61,036 bases of DNA from Neptunomonas japonica DSM 18939 (GCF_000422765.1 NZ_AUGR01000025.1:1-61036); one strand, 5' to 3'. Shown: positions 26,482 to 35,129, numbered from the stretch's first letter. The notes: a model not told the origin generated them from the letters alone. Numbers and translations: made by a program.

Positions 26482-27102
26482 TTACTTGATTTCCGCTAAA
26501 TTTAATCCGCAGCCTTTCAATACCAAGCGAGTAATAAGGGCCTCAGCTGTTTGATAATCTTGTTTATCTAGCTTCTTTTTTCCGGTTACTTTGCCAATTT
26601 GCCAATCAAAATCAGCGTAAGTTTGAGTAGAAGCCCAGATCATAAAAAGTAGGTGTTGGGCATCTATAGGTTCCATTTTTCCTTCACTGATCCACTGATT
26701 AATACGTGCAGTCATCTGTGTTGTTTGTTGCATTAACTTGTCAGAAATATCTTTTGTTAGATGAGGCGCGCCAAACATTATCTCGCTTGCAAACACTTTT
26801 GATGCGTGTGGGTGTTCTTTTGAAATACGGATTTTGGTGCGAATGTATTCTTCTAGGGCAACTGCAGGATCATCATATTGATCAAATGGAGCTGAGGCTT
26901 CTAGTAATGGCTCAATGATTGATTCAAGTACGCAGCGGTACAGATTTTCTTTGCTTTGAAAATAGTAGTAAATATTGGGTTTTGGTAAATCTACTTTTTT
27001 GGCAATATCAATAATTTTTGTTGCAGCATAGCCTTTCTCTGCAAACTCTATGCAGGATGCTTCAAGGATGCGTTCACTGTTGATTTCGCGAATTCGGCTC
27101 AT
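26482..27102 (-). CDS. TetR-family regulator, RutR/YcdC type
   Basis: A 206-residue regulator with an N-terminal TetR HTH (about 8-54, AATKIIDIAKKVDLPKPNIYYYF). Its C-terminal domain is of the TetR_C_3/YcdC kind, shown by SKEHPHASKVFASEIMFGAPHL. RutR of E. coli senses uracil and thymine and controls pyrimidine and purine use. Its place at the end of the allantoin gene run suggests control of nitrogen-base catabolism here. I did not find a RutR consensus (TTGACCA-N2-TGGTCAA) in the neighbouring intergenic regions. Confidence 0.85.
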   Translation of the reverse strand: MSRIREINSERILEASCIEFAEKGYAATKIIDIAKKVDLPKPNIYYYFQSKENLYRCVLESIIEPLLEASAPFDQYDDPAVALEEYIRTKIRISKEHPHASKVFASEIMFGAPHLTKDISDKLMQQTTQMTARINQWISEGKMEPIDAQHLLFMIWASTQTYADFDWQIGKVTGKKKLDKQDYQTAEALITRLVLKGCGLNLAEIK

Positions 27103-27212
27103 ATATTCTTCTTACGTGAGATACCTTGGGACGGTATGTCCACCAATGCTCATGAAGAGCGTGGTTAGTTTCTCTACCTTGTGAGTAATCCTAGCGGGCT
27201 TCTTATGTTAGC

Positions 27213-27707
27213 TCAAGGAGACAATAAAATAGATTGCTCTTGCGAAAAGTAAAACTCATCACAGTTATTGCCAAGGCCCGTACGGTCGACCACTAAGAAA
27301 TCATCATTGTTGTTAAGCGCTAAGATAGGGTGGTGCCAGACATTTTTCCGGTAGTTAATACCTTGCTTGCCGTGGCTGATAAAGGCTTTTATTTCTGTTG
27401 GATCAACGGTATCACTTTCGGGAGCTACAACAATCAAGAAAGAACTGCCTTGCATGGGAATAAATGCTTGGCTTCCTAGAGGGTGTTTTTCTAGCATCAT
27501 AATTGGCAATGGCATTGTTAAGGGGGTCGCTCTAAAAATGCTAATAATGGCTGAGCCTTGCTCGTCTAGATCAACCTTAGTGAGCTGGTGGTAGCGTTTA
27601 GTTGAACCATTATTAATAAGAAAAAAATCTCGGTCTTGGGTTTCAATAACATCGCCAAAGGGAGCAAACGCTTGTGCCGTTAATGGTTGCGGTGTGAGTG
27701 TAATCAT
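27213..27707 (-). CDS. allA: ureidoglycolate lyase
   Basis: A 164-residue cupin-type enzyme that splits ureidoglycolate into glyoxylate and urea, the last ureide step. Family features are the N-terminus TPQPLTAQAFAPFGDVIE, the HPLGSQAFIPM core with metal-pocket His, GKQGINYRKNVWHHPIL and FLVVDRTGLGNNCDE. Length is normal. It follows the allantoicase gene after 43 bp and completes the minus-strand run puuE-uraD-alc-allA. Confidence 0.93.
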   Translation of the reverse strand: MITLTPQPLTAQAFAPFGDVIETQDRDFFLINNGSTKRYHQLTKVDLDEQGSAIISIFRATPLTMPLPIMMLEKHPLGSQAFIPMQGSSFLIVVAPESDTVDPTEIKAFISHGKQGINYRKNVWHHPILALNNNDDFLVVDRTGLGNNCDEFYFSQEQSILLSP

Positions 27708-27750
27708 CGGTTGCTCTCTTTATAGTGGTGAGAATTTTAGAACAAAGTAT

Positions 27751-28752
27751 CTACGGTGATGTTTTATGTAAGAGCCCTAGCACGCGTAATCGACTAATGC
27801 CCCCATCGGGGAATATATTGAGTTTGATGTGGCTTATTTTTCCTAAGTCATTTAGTTCTGTGGAAAATGGGTGCTCGCTATCCATCTGTAATTTTTGTGA
27901 AGGCAGTAGTTCACGCCAAAATAAGCTGCGAGTCGCTATTTGCTCATCTGTGCCGCTTTCTACAAAGGCGGCTTGAATCGAGCAACTATCCGGATAATTT
28001 CCTTTAAAGTGGCAAGTATCAACGAGCACTTGCTTAATATCGCAAGGGTGAGCTAAAGCAACAATAACCCAGTCATTACCCGGAACACGTCGTCTTGCCG
28101 TTTCCCAGCCATCTCCCATATTAACGCCGCGGCCAGGGTTTAGGATATTGCTCTTGTCTCCGTAGTGCTCATCACTGCACGCAAGAGCTCTAGCGCCATT
28201 GATGGCGGCAGCAAAATCGATCAGTTCATCACTCCTATGATTACTCCAGTCTCTATGTGGCACACCATAGATCCTTAAACGAGCAATGCCCCCGTCAGGA
28301 AAAATATTAAGGCGAATATGAGTCCAAGGACGCTCGTCATCTATCTGGAATATGTTATGGCTATCGCCATTTAAGCTGACAGGTCTTAAAACGCTTTGCC
28401 ATGTGGTGTGCTCATTAGGTTCTTCATCGGGTGAGAAGCAGGCCTCTAGAGATGCCGAAGGAGGATAGTTGCCCGTAAAGTAAGAGGTATCAATATCAAC
28501 ACCTTTGAATACGCCCGCAACACCTAGGCGGACTATAGCGTAGTCATAACCTTCAAAGCGTTTTCGACGAGACTCCCATCCATCCATCCATTTTCCGTTG
28601 TCATCATAAACATCATCCTTCCATACAGGTGCTTTTGGTTGTAGCATGCGGTTGACCTCTGCAAACCAGTCGTCGGTAACAAAGGTGGCGATGCTTCCTA
28701 ATCGGCTATCAGCAAGGTTTAGAAAGTGGGTGAATTCAGTTGGTAGGCTCAT
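27751..28752 (-). CDS. alc: allantoicase
   Basis: A 333-residue enzyme hydrolysing allantoate to ureidoglycolate and urea. It consists of two related beta-sandwich allantoicase repeats. The first has [29 protein letters not shown] and [19 protein letters not shown]; the second has [36 protein letters not shown] and [19 protein letters not shown]. The repeat identity is easily seen. Length is normal. It lies 18 bp after uraD in the ureide operon. Confidence 0.95.
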   Translation of the reverse strand: MSLPTEFTHFLNLADSRLGSIATFVTDDWFAEVNRMLQPKAPVWKDDVYDDNGKWMDGWESRRKRFEGYDYAIVRLGVAGVFKGVDIDTSYFTGNYPPSASLEACFSPDEEPNEHTTWQSVLRPVSLNGDSHNIFQIDDERPWTHIRLNIFPDGGIARLRIYGVPHRDWSNHRSDELIDFAAAINGARALACSDEHYGDKSNILNPGRGVNMGDGWETARRRVPGNDWVIVALAHPCDIKQVLVDTCHFKGNYPDSCSIQAAFVESGTDEQIATRSLFWRELLPSQKLQMDSEHPFSTELNDLGKISHIKLNIFPDGGISRLRVLGLLHKTSP

Positions 28753-28770
28753 AGGTGTTTCTCAGAAAGG

Positions 28771-29283
28771 TTATAGGGCTTCAAGCCGAAACAGTGCGAT
28801 TTTGTTGATTTCTGTTATCGCCTGTTCAAATTCTGTGTCTCTATTGTTGTGGATACGTGTTTCAAACGCTTTTAGTATCTGTAAGCGGTTACTTCCTTTC
28901 ACTGCCATGATAAACGGAAAGTTAAACTTGGCTTTGTATGTCGTGTTCAACTCTGTGAAGCGTGCAAACTCTTGAGGATTGCATTGATGTATACCGGCTC
29001 CTGTTTGTTCGTCAGTCGAAGAGGTGGTTAGTTCTTCGCACATAGCCGCTTTACCGGCTAAGTCTGGATGAGCGTTAATCAGTGTGAGTTGCTGGCTTTT
29101 AGGCGCGCTTAATAAAATATCAGACATTAATTGGTGCAGCTGTTGTATGTCATCAGCATTGATCGATGGTAAGCGCGTATAAGTGTGTTCAGCTACCCAA
29201 GGCGAGTGTTCGTAAATATCTTTAAAATGCTCTACAAACGAAGCTTTAGTCATTGTGCTGGGGTGTATGGTGCTGAACTTCAT
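28771..29283 (-). CDS. uraD: OHCU decarboxylase
   Basis: A 170-residue 2-oxo-4-hydroxy-4-carboxy-5-ureidoimidazoline decarboxylase, producing S-allantoin. Signatures are the N-terminal FVEHFKDIYEHSPWVAE with the conserved EHSPWVAE segment, NAHPDLAGKA containing the catalytic His, and the FNFPFIMAVKGS end segment. It overlaps the puuE stop by four bases, so translation is coupled. It acts with the HIU hydrolase encoded divergently 1.1 kb away. Confidence 0.94.
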   Translation of the reverse strand: MKFSTIHPSTMTKASFVEHFKDIYEHSPWVAEHTYTRLPSINADDIQQLHQLMSDILLSAPKSQQLTLINAHPDLAGKAAMCEELTTSSTDEQTGAGIHQCNPQEFARFTELNTTYKAKFNFPFIMAVKGSNRLQILKAFETRIHNNRDTEFEQAITEINKIALFRLEAL

Positions 29284-30215
29284 GATACCGTCCGCTTTTG
29301 TGTTCTCTGTGGCGGTGTATAAGGGTGGTGTTCATACCAATGGCGTGCAATATCAATGCGGCGAGCATACCAGACCTTCTCAAACTGTTGCGTGTAGGCA
29401 ATAAAGCGCTTGAGAGCAGCAATACGTCCAGGACGGCCAATTAGTCGGCAATGGAGACCTACAGACAGCATTTTTGGCGCGGTCTGACCTTCTTCGTAGA
29501 GTGTATCGAAGCTATCTTTAAGATAATTAAAGAATTGTTCACCGCTGTTAAAGCCTTGTGCCGTCGAAAAACGCATATCGTTTGTGTCGAGCGTGTAAGG
29601 AATAACTAGGTGCCCTTTATCTTGATTTTCGACCCAGTAGGGTAGGTCATCATCGTAGGCGTCTGAGTCGTATAAAAACCCACCTTCTTGCATAACGAGT
29701 TGGCGAGTATTGATACTATTACGGCCGGTGTACCAGCCTAAAGGACGCTCGCCGGTAATAGCTGTGAGAATGCTTACGGCTTTATCAAGATGCGCGCGTT
29801 CCTCTTCAGGGCTCAGAGCTTGATAGTCGATCCAGCGATAACCATGGCTACAAATTTCGTGACCAGCCGCCGTCATGGCTTTGATAACATCAGGGTGGCG
29901 TTCAGCAGCCATAGCAACAGCAAATATGGTTAGCGGGATTTGATGCTTTTTGAATAGGTCTAGAACCCTCCATACGCCTGCGCGGCTGCCGTATTCGTAG
30001 ATAGACTCCATGCTGATATGGCGTGAGTGGCGAAAAGGCTGAGCAGAAGGTATTTCAGATAAAAATGCTTCAGACTCTTCATCTCCGTGTAGTACACAGC
30101 GCTCGCCACCTTCTTCATAATTTAAAACGAAGGACAGTGCGATTTTAGCATCCTTAGGCCAACGTGGGTGTGGTGGCCGCCCAGCATAGCCGATAAGGTC
30201 GCGAGGATAGCTCAT
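29280..30215 (-). CDS. puuE: PuuE-type allantoinase (polysaccharide-deacetylase fold)
   Basis: A 311-residue metal-independent allantoinase, hydrolysing allantoin to allantoate. The protein has the NodB-like deacetylase fold with the PuuE-specific start RDLIGYAGRPPHPRWP, the segment FVLNYEEGGE, EICSHGYRWIDY and GWYTGRNSINTRQL. It is unrelated to the AllB amidohydrolase that does the same job in enterics. It is the first gene of the ureide operon; the promoter lies in the divergent 30216-30425 region with twin palindromes. Confidence 0.95.
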   Translation of the reverse strand: MSYPRDLIGYAGRPPHPRWPKDAKIALSFVLNYEEGGERCVLHGDEESEAFLSEIPSAQPFRHSRHISMESIYEYGSRAGVWRVLDLFKKHQIPLTIFAVAMAAERHPDVIKAMTAAGHEICSHGYRWIDYQALSPEEERAHLDKAVSILTAITGERPLGWYTGRNSINTRQLVMQEGGFLYDSDAYDDDLPYWVENQDKGHLVIPYTLDTNDMRFSTAQGFNSGEQFFNYLKDSFDTLYEEGQTAPKMLSVGLHCRLIGRPGRIAALKRFIAYTQQFEKVWYARRIDIARHWYEHHPYTPPQRTQKRTVS

Positions 30216-30272
30216 ATCATTTACTCAGAGTTATGGCTTTTGAGAGAGTATCACGTGAATCTTTTCTATTTA

Positions 30273-30284
30273 ATTGTATACAAT
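30273..30284. promoter_or_regulatory. palindrome ATTGTATACAAT, copy 1 (probable GntR/FCD operator)
   Basis: A perfect 12-bp palindrome with the GT-N-AC core used by FCD-type GntR regulators. It lies 58 bp upstream of the puuE start. An identical copy stands 107 bp away on the hiuH side. The GntR gene two genes away is the natural candidate to bind it. Confidence 0.65.
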
Positions 30285-30379
30285 AAAATATGACGTATAT
30301 AAAGTTAATGCTGCTAAAAATTGATTATTTCTACTAATAAGTTAGATTTAAGTTAAGTTGTCTTAAATTTAATAGATTG

Positions 30380-30391
30380 ATTGTATACAAT
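30380..30391. promoter_or_regulatory. palindrome ATTGTATACAAT, copy 2 (probable GntR/FCD operator)
   Basis: Identical to the copy at 30273-30284 and 34 bp upstream of the hiuH start codon, so it overlaps or follows the expected hiuH promoter. The centre-to-centre distance of 107 bp is about ten helical turns, which would put both sites on the same DNA face. Confidence 0.65.
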
Positions 30392-30425
30392 ATTTTCATG
30401 AAATTTTTATTCTATAGGATCTCCA

Positions 30426-30779
30426 ATGGGGTATTTAACGACACATGTACTTGATACTGCACAAGGTTGCCCAGGAAATGCAGTCCGAGTGCAATTATTT
30501 CGACTTAGTGGTAATAGCCGAGTGCTAATAAATGACATGCTTACAAATGCTGATGGACGTACTGATTCCGCCATACTGCCTGAAGATGAGTTTTCAGTAG
30601 GTAAATACGAACTCGTGTTTGCCGTAGGTGATTACTTTAGGGCAAGAGGTATTGAGCTCGCTGAACCCGCGTTTATTGATGATGTTTCAATTCATTTTGG
30701 GATCGCAGAGGAGGGCTCACACTACCATGTGCCATTACTGGTATCTCCATACAGTTACTCAACGTATCGAGGCAGTTAA
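30426..30779 (+). CDS. hiuH: 5-hydroxyisourate hydrolase (transthyretin-like)
   Basis: A 117-residue transthyretin-related enzyme converting 5-hydroxyisourate to OHCU. The N-terminal THVLDTAQGCPG motif and the diagnostic C-terminal tetrapeptide YRGS are both present, with HYHVPLLVSPYSYSTYRGS as the last strand. It works between urate oxidase (not in the window) and UraD. An AGGATC site precedes the ATG. It is divergent from puuE and followed by the GntR regulator. Confidence 0.95.
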   Translation: MGYLTTHVLDTAQGCPGNAVRVQLFRLSGNSRVLINDMLTNADGRTDSAILPEDEFSVGKYELVFAVGDYFRARGIELAEPAFIDDVSIHFGIAEEGSHYHVPLLVSPYSYSTYRGS

Positions 30780-30893
30780 TTCAGTATCATGCCTGTGTAT
30801 GAAAAGTGACCATGTTCCGTTTTTTATACTCTAATTGAAGTAAAAAACACGTTTTTATGCTGAAAAAAACCTTTTTTTAGAGATTGTCGCTTT

Positions 30894-31583
30894 ATGGCTT
30901 CACAAAATAGAGCAACGCAAGATGAGGCAATTTATGGCCATATCTTCGATGCTATCTTAGAGCAAAGGCTTGCTCCGGGCACTAAGCTTAGTGAAGAGTC
31001 GCTAGGAGATATTTTTGGTGTTAGCCGTACGGTGATTCATCGTGCGTTATCACGTTTAGCGCATGAGAAGGTGGTTGTTATTCGTCCTAATAGAGGCGCA
31101 ATGGTTGCCAGCCCTACAATCGATGACGCTAAGCAGGTTCTTTTTGCTCGACGCGTTATAGAAAAAACAGTAATTGAGCTGGCAGCAGAAAACCCCATTG
31201 ATAAGCAGTTAGATCAGTTGCGCAAACTTGTTAAAGACGAACAGGATTGTTTTGCGCGAGGAGACCGAGGCACAGGTATTCGCTTGTCCGGTGAATTTCA
31301 TCTTCAACTGGCTGAAGTATCAGGTAATGGACCATTACGCAGTTTTTTGCGTAGTTTGGTATCGCAGTCCTCATTAATCATTGCATTATACGAAAACGAT
31401 ACTCAAACCCATTGTTCTTATGATGAGCACTTAGCATTGATTGACGCTGTTGCCGCAAAAGATAAAGTGAGGGCGGTACTGTTAATGGAGCATCATTTAG
31501 ACCATGTTGAGCAAAAATTAACCTTGCATGATGAAAATGCCAAAGGTGATTTAAAAGCCATATTTTCTAATCTATCTGTATAA
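30894..31583 (+). CDS. GntR-family regulator, FCD (FadR-like) subgroup
   Basis: A 229-residue regulator with an N-terminal winged HTH (LSEESLGDIFGVSRTVIHRALSRL, about 32-57). Its helical FCD domain carries metal- or ligand-binding His/Asp positions such as EFHLQLAEVSGN and SYDEHLALIDAV. It lies 114 bp after hiuH on the same strand. It is the best candidate for the regulator of the purine genes, comparable in place to HpxS of Klebsiella, with a ureide or purine as effector. This role is inferred from position. Confidence 0.9.
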   Translation: MASQNRATQDEAIYGHIFDAILEQRLAPGTKLSEESLGDIFGVSRTVIHRALSRLAHEKVVVIRPNRGAMVASPTIDDAKQVLFARRVIEKTVIELAAENPIDKQLDQLRKLVKDEQDCFARGDRGTGIRLSGEFHLQLAEVSGNGPLRSFLRSLVSQSSLIIALYENDTQTHCSYDEHLALIDAVAAKDKVRAVLLMEHHLDHVEQKLTLHDENAKGDLKAIFSNLSV

Positions 31584-31627
31584 AAACGTCGGTTATTAGC
31601 CTAAATTTCCACAATAATCTCTTAGCT

Positions 31628-31656
31628 TTGACTCCTTTTAATAAAAATCTTATAGT
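31628..31656 (+). promoter_or_regulatory. sigma-70 promoter for the FMN-riboswitch/ribH transcript
   Basis: TTGACT at 31628-31633 and TATAGT at 31651-31656, separated by exactly 17 bp, each one mismatch from consensus. The predicted start is near 31663, about 20 bases before the riboswitch P1 stem, at a small CCGGAT/ATCCGG hairpin. Confidence 0.75.
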
Positions 31657-31682
31657 CGTTTGCCGGATGATTAATCCGGTTT

Positions 31683-31862
31683 CGTTCTCGGGGCGGGGTG
31701 TAATTCCCCACCGGCGGTAAAAATAGAGGGTAGCGCACGTTACCTTATTGTTTAAGCCCGCGAGCGCCTTTTGTTTTAGTGCTTTAATAGCCTGCTATAA
31801 AAGGGTCAGCAGATCTGGTGAGACTCCAGAGCCGACGGTTATAGTCCGGATGATAGAGAGCG
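31683..31862 (+). ncRNA. FMN riboswitch (RFN element)
   Basis: All conserved RFN blocks are present in order: the GGGGCGGGGTG start, ATTCCCCACCGGCGGT, AGCCCGCGAGCG, GGTCAGCAGATC, GGTGAGACTCCAGAGCCGAC and GGTTATAGTCCGGATG. CGTTCTC at 31683-31689 pairs with GAGAGCG at 31856-31862 (one wobble) to form P1. A variable P3-type stem loop lies between 31770 and 31800. Downstream hairpins around 31882-31897 and 31912-31927 may be the expression platform. It controls the lumazine synthase gene 124 bases further on. Confidence 0.97.
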
Positions 31863-31985
31863 TGTCAGACAAAACTGCATCACTGTTAATTCAGTGAGTT
31901 GTTTAATGCTCGATAGATTTTCTATTGCGGGTATTAATTGCCTGTCCGTTCGCCCTGATTCAGTAAATTTTGATGGACTTTATCA

Positions 31986-32489
31986 ATGAATCAGAGCTCA
32001 ACGAATACACCATTCTTAGATGTAAAAAATCACCGTATCGCATTTATCCATGCTTCTTGGCATACCGATATAGTCTTGAATAGCCTAGAAGGATTCCGGA
32101 TTGAAATGGCCGAGTGTGGTTATGATATCGATAAAATTGATGTTGTGGCCGTACCAGGCGCTTACGAAATACCGCTACAAGCTAAGCTATTAGCAAAATC
32201 AGGCCAGTATGCCGCTATTGCTTGCAGTGGGTTAGTGGTCGATGGGGGTATTTATCGCCATGAGTTTGTTGCCCAAGCCGTGTGTAGTGGTTTAATGCAA
32301 GTGCAGCTTGAAACAGAAGTGCCGGTATTAACGGCTGTACTAACGCCGCATCACTTTCACGATAATGAAGAGCATGTAACGTACTTTTTGAGGCATTTTA
32401 TTAAAAAAGGCCGTGAACTTGGTAGTGCCTGCGACAGCGCTATACGTTTGACGGCAGCGTCCAAAGTATTGGAGAGTACAAGAATCTAG
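31986..32489 (+). CDS. ribH: 6,7-dimethyl-8-ribityllumazine synthase, type II (RibH2-like)
   Basis: A 167-residue enzyme that condenses ribitylamino-uracil with dihydroxybutanone phosphate in riboflavin synthesis. It has FIHASWHTDIVLNSLEGF, the PGAYEIPL substrate loop, SGLVVDGGIYRHEFVA and LTPHHFH carrying the catalytic His. The sequence resembles the decameric type II enzymes of Brucella and rhizobia more than the housekeeping type I, so it is probably a second, FMN-regulated copy. No ribBA, ribD or ribE is adjacent. A GGA site lies before the ATG. Confidence 0.92.
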   Translation: MNQSSTNTPFLDVKNHRIAFIHASWHTDIVLNSLEGFRIEMAECGYDIDKIDVVAVPGAYEIPLQAKLLAKSGQYAAIACSGLVVDGGIYRHEFVAQAVCSGLMQVQLETEVPVLTAVLTPHHFHDNEEHVTYFLRHFIKKGRELGSACDSAIRLTAASKVLESTRI

Positions 32490-32596
32490 ATAATAAATAA
32501 GAGTTATTCATGCCCCGTTTGCTTGATAGAAATGCTATAGGGCATGGTGCTAAACAGTAGTAGTTATTAACGGTAATACCCATAAGGAATACGAGT

Positions 32597-33577
32597 ATGA
32601 ATATAACGAAGGTGGAATCTGAGCCAAAATTAATTGCCTTCGTTAGTCGTATTCCAGCTTCTGAAGTAGAGCAATGGATATTGATCTTAAATAAGCTGCT
32701 ACCGGACAGTGACGTCTGTTTATTTGATAGTTTAACGCAGTTGCAAAAGCAGCAATGTACATTGGCTGTTGTGGCTAACCCTGACCCCGAGGATTTGCGC
32801 CAGTTACCCAATCTTAAATGGGTACACAGTACATGGGCCGGTGTTGAGCGTATGGTCGCGGAGCTTATGGTGGCAGGGAGCGGTGTATCATTTCCCATTG
32901 TTCGTTTGGTCGACCCTGCGCTTGCGCAAACTATGGAAGAAGCGGTATTGGCTTGGACGCTCTATTTACACCGCGATATGCCTACTTATCGTATGCAACA
33001 AGCTAATGCTCAATGGGTGCAGCTGCCTTATGTTGCGTCAAGTGATCGCACCGTTGCTATATTAGGCTTGGGTAAGCTAGGAGCGCTTGCTGCTAGGCGC
33101 CTTCACGTTAACGGCTTTAGAGTGTTGGGCTGGAGTCGGCACAAAAAAACGCTTGAGAGCATTCAAACGTTTGCTACAGAAGACGGGCTAAAAACCGTGC
33201 TATCACAAAGTGATATCGTGATTAACTTGCTGCCGTTAACACATGAAACACGCGGCTTGCTCAATGCCGAGCGTTTTGGCCAATGCAAACGGGGTGTTTC
33301 TATTATTAACTTTGGCCGCGGTGCTACGATTAATGAGATCGATTTGATCACCTCATTGGATGCCGGTCTTGTTTCACATGCTGTTCTTGACGTATTCGAG
33401 AAGGAGCCGTTAACCGTCAATCATCCTTATTGGGCACATGAAAAAATTACTGTTTTACCGCATATTTCAGCGCCTACCAATATCAGTAGTGCCAGTAAAA
33501 TTGTGGCTAATAATATACGTGAATATTATAAGTCTGGGTTGATACCTGAGGCAGTGGACTGTGCTTTAGGTTATTAA
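32597..33577 (+). CDS. GhrA-like glyoxylate/hydroxypyruvate reductase
   Basis: A 326-residue D-isomer 2-hydroxyacid dehydrogenase of the GhrA group, NAD(P)H-dependent. The Rossmann motif LGLGKLG is near residue 155. The catalytic Arg is in INFGRGATI, the Glu in FEKEPL and the His in TVLPHISA, and the N-terminal HSTWAGVE loop is typical. In this context it would reduce the glyoxylate released by ureidoglycolate lyase to glycolate. It lies 107 bp after ribH and could share the riboswitch transcript or have its own promoter. Confidence 0.88.
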   Translation: MNITKVESEPKLIAFVSRIPASEVEQWILILNKLLPDSDVCLFDSLTQLQKQQCTLAVVANPDPEDLRQLPNLKWVHSTWAGVERMVAELMVAGSGVSFPIVRLVDPALAQTMEEAVLAWTLYLHRDMPTYRMQQANAQWVQLPYVASSDRTVAILGLGKLGALAARRLHVNGFRVLGWSRHKKTLESIQTFATEDGLKTVLSQSDIVINLLPLTHETRGLLNAERFGQCKRGVSIINFGRGATINEIDLITSLDAGLVSHAVLDVFEKEPLTVNHPYWAHEKITVLPHISAPTNISSASKIVANNIREYYKSGLIPEAVDCALGY

Positions 33578-33581
33578 ATTA

Positions 33582-34049
33582 TTATTTGAAATAGTAATTG
33601 ATTTTCCAAAGCCATATTTGCACAAAATCTGGCAACGATATATCTGTCACTAAATGTATGAATTTTATATTAGTCGTATGCAGGTAGCTATTTAAAAAGG
33701 AGCTGCCATCTGCACTATGTAACCAAATAAAACCACCAAGATTTACTATTACTGTTATCCATAAAACATTGATGAATGCTTGCTTGGATGATTTGTGGCG
33801 TAACGTTTGTTGGGCAAGCAAAGCACCTGGCCACCCTCCTGCTAATGCAAACACATGCAAGGTACTTTCTTTTGTTCTCCAGCGCCCATTGATGGCTGCT
33901 GATTTATCTAGAGCATAAGTGATAAAGGTGATGATGCTCATTGCCAAGTAAATAGCTAAGACTAAAAAAGGAAGGGTGTAGAAGGCAACAGAGGCCGTCG
34001 CTAAAATGGCAAAAGCGATAAAGGTAGCAAAACTAAGTATTTTCATCAT
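33582..34049 (-). CDS. DUF1294 family membrane protein
   Basis: A 155-residue integral membrane protein with about four helices. The DUF1294 core is visible: YALDKSAAINGRWRTKESTLH followed by LAGGWPGALLAQQTLRHKSSKQAF. Many DUF1294 proteins carry an N-terminal cold-shock domain; this one does not. Function is unknown. It converges on the ghrA-like gene with a 4-bp gap and follows the PAS-GGDEF gene after 16 bp, so it may be co-transcribed with it. Confidence 0.85.
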   Translation of the reverse strand: MMKILSFATFIAFAILATASVAFYTLPFLVLAIYLAMSIITFITYALDKSAAINGRWRTKESTLHVFALAGGWPGALLAQQTLRHKSSKQAFINVLWITVIVNLGGFIWLHSADGSSFLNSYLHTTNIKFIHLVTDISLPDFVQIWLWKINYYFK

Positions 34050-34065
34050 AGTGAGTTATTTGTAT

Positions 34066-34956
34066 TTATTGAAAGGTACCGGTGCCTTTGTGTTTGGCTT
34101 TATACATGGCATCGTCTGCAAAAGATAGTAATGCATCAGAGGTCGTTCCATTGTAGGGGTATGTGGCAATGCCTATACAGCAGCTGATATTTGCCGTGTC
34201 ATTATCTAGTTTGAATGTCCTGCTTAGCGCTTTAATTAATATTTTCGAAATAGTAATGATATCTTCTCTTTTTCGTGTGTTTTCTAGTAATAGTATGAAT
34301 TCATCACCACCGTAGCGTGCTAATGTATCTGACTTGCGAATGGATTTCATCATACGGCGAGCCGCCTCTTGTAAGACTTTGTCACCAAATGCGTGGCCTT
34401 TGTTATCATTTACAATCTTAAATTTATCCAGATCAATATAGAGCAGCGTAAAGTTACCTTTGTTTCTTTCACATTGATCAATTAAGTGCGAGATCCGTTC
34501 TAGTAATAAGTAACGGTTTGGAGTCTGAGTTAATTGGTCGTAGTGAGCAATTTGTGTGAGGTGTTCAGATTTTCTGATACGCTCGGTAATGTCTCTATTA
34601 ATACCCAGTGCGCCAATAACCTGATTGTTATCGTCGAGTAGAGGGACACACATAGACTCAATCCAGCCAGTTGATCCATCCTTACGCCGCATTTTTACTT
34701 CGCCCGCCCACTTACCAAACTCTCCAACAGCGGAAATAACTTCGGTTGTAATATGTGCAGAGTCTTCAGGCACATGAAGAATAGATACTGGCTGTCCGAT
34801 AGCCTCTGATTGGGAGTAACCGTATAGCTCTTCAGAGCCTTTGTTCCAGTCGGTGATAATACCCTGCAAGTCAGTAATGACGACAGAATCAAAGAGATAG
34901 TCGAAAGCTTTTGCACGCTGTTCTTTCTTTTTTATATCCATTCTAAATAAACTCAT
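34066..34956 (-). CDS. PAS-GGDEF diguanylate cyclase
   Basis: A 296-residue soluble protein: PAS/PAC domain (about 15-130, with DLQGIITDWNKGSEELYGYS and GALGINRDITERIR) joined directly to a GGDEF domain with an intact ARYGGDEFILLLEN site. It should make c-di-GMP. The LYIDLDKFKIVND segment includes the usual metal-binding Asp. No membrane segment. It is followed by the DUF1294 gene. Confidence 0.9.
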   Translation of the reverse strand: MSLFRMDIKKKEQRAKAFDYLFDSVVITDLQGIITDWNKGSEELYGYSQSEAIGQPVSILHVPEDSAHITTEVISAVGEFGKWAGEVKMRRKDGSTGWIESMCVPLLDDNNQVIGALGINRDITERIRKSEHLTQIAHYDQLTQTPNRYLLLERISHLIDQCERNKGNFTLLYIDLDKFKIVNDNKGHAFGDKVLQEAARRMMKSIRKSDTLARYGGDEFILLLENTRKREDIITISKILIKALSRTFKLDNDTANISCCIGIATYPYNGTTSDALLSFADDAMYKAKHKGTGTFQ

Positions 34957-35129
34957 TTAGCCGTGGCGACACGATAAAAATAGGTAGATAGACAAGTGAA
35001 AAGCATGATTCTCAGTGTGAATATGATTGTAACAGTATAGATAAATATATTCGTAATCCAGAAAAAACGAAATGCCTTCTTTAGGAACTTGTGCCACACT
35101 GCGCGCTTTTTAAGCATTCTGAAATTTCT

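Noticed and set aside
27103-27212. Search for a RutR operator near the TetR regulator
   Set aside because: No TTGACCA-N2-TGGTCAA-like palindrome was found; an imperfect GGAC/GTCC repeat is too weak to call.
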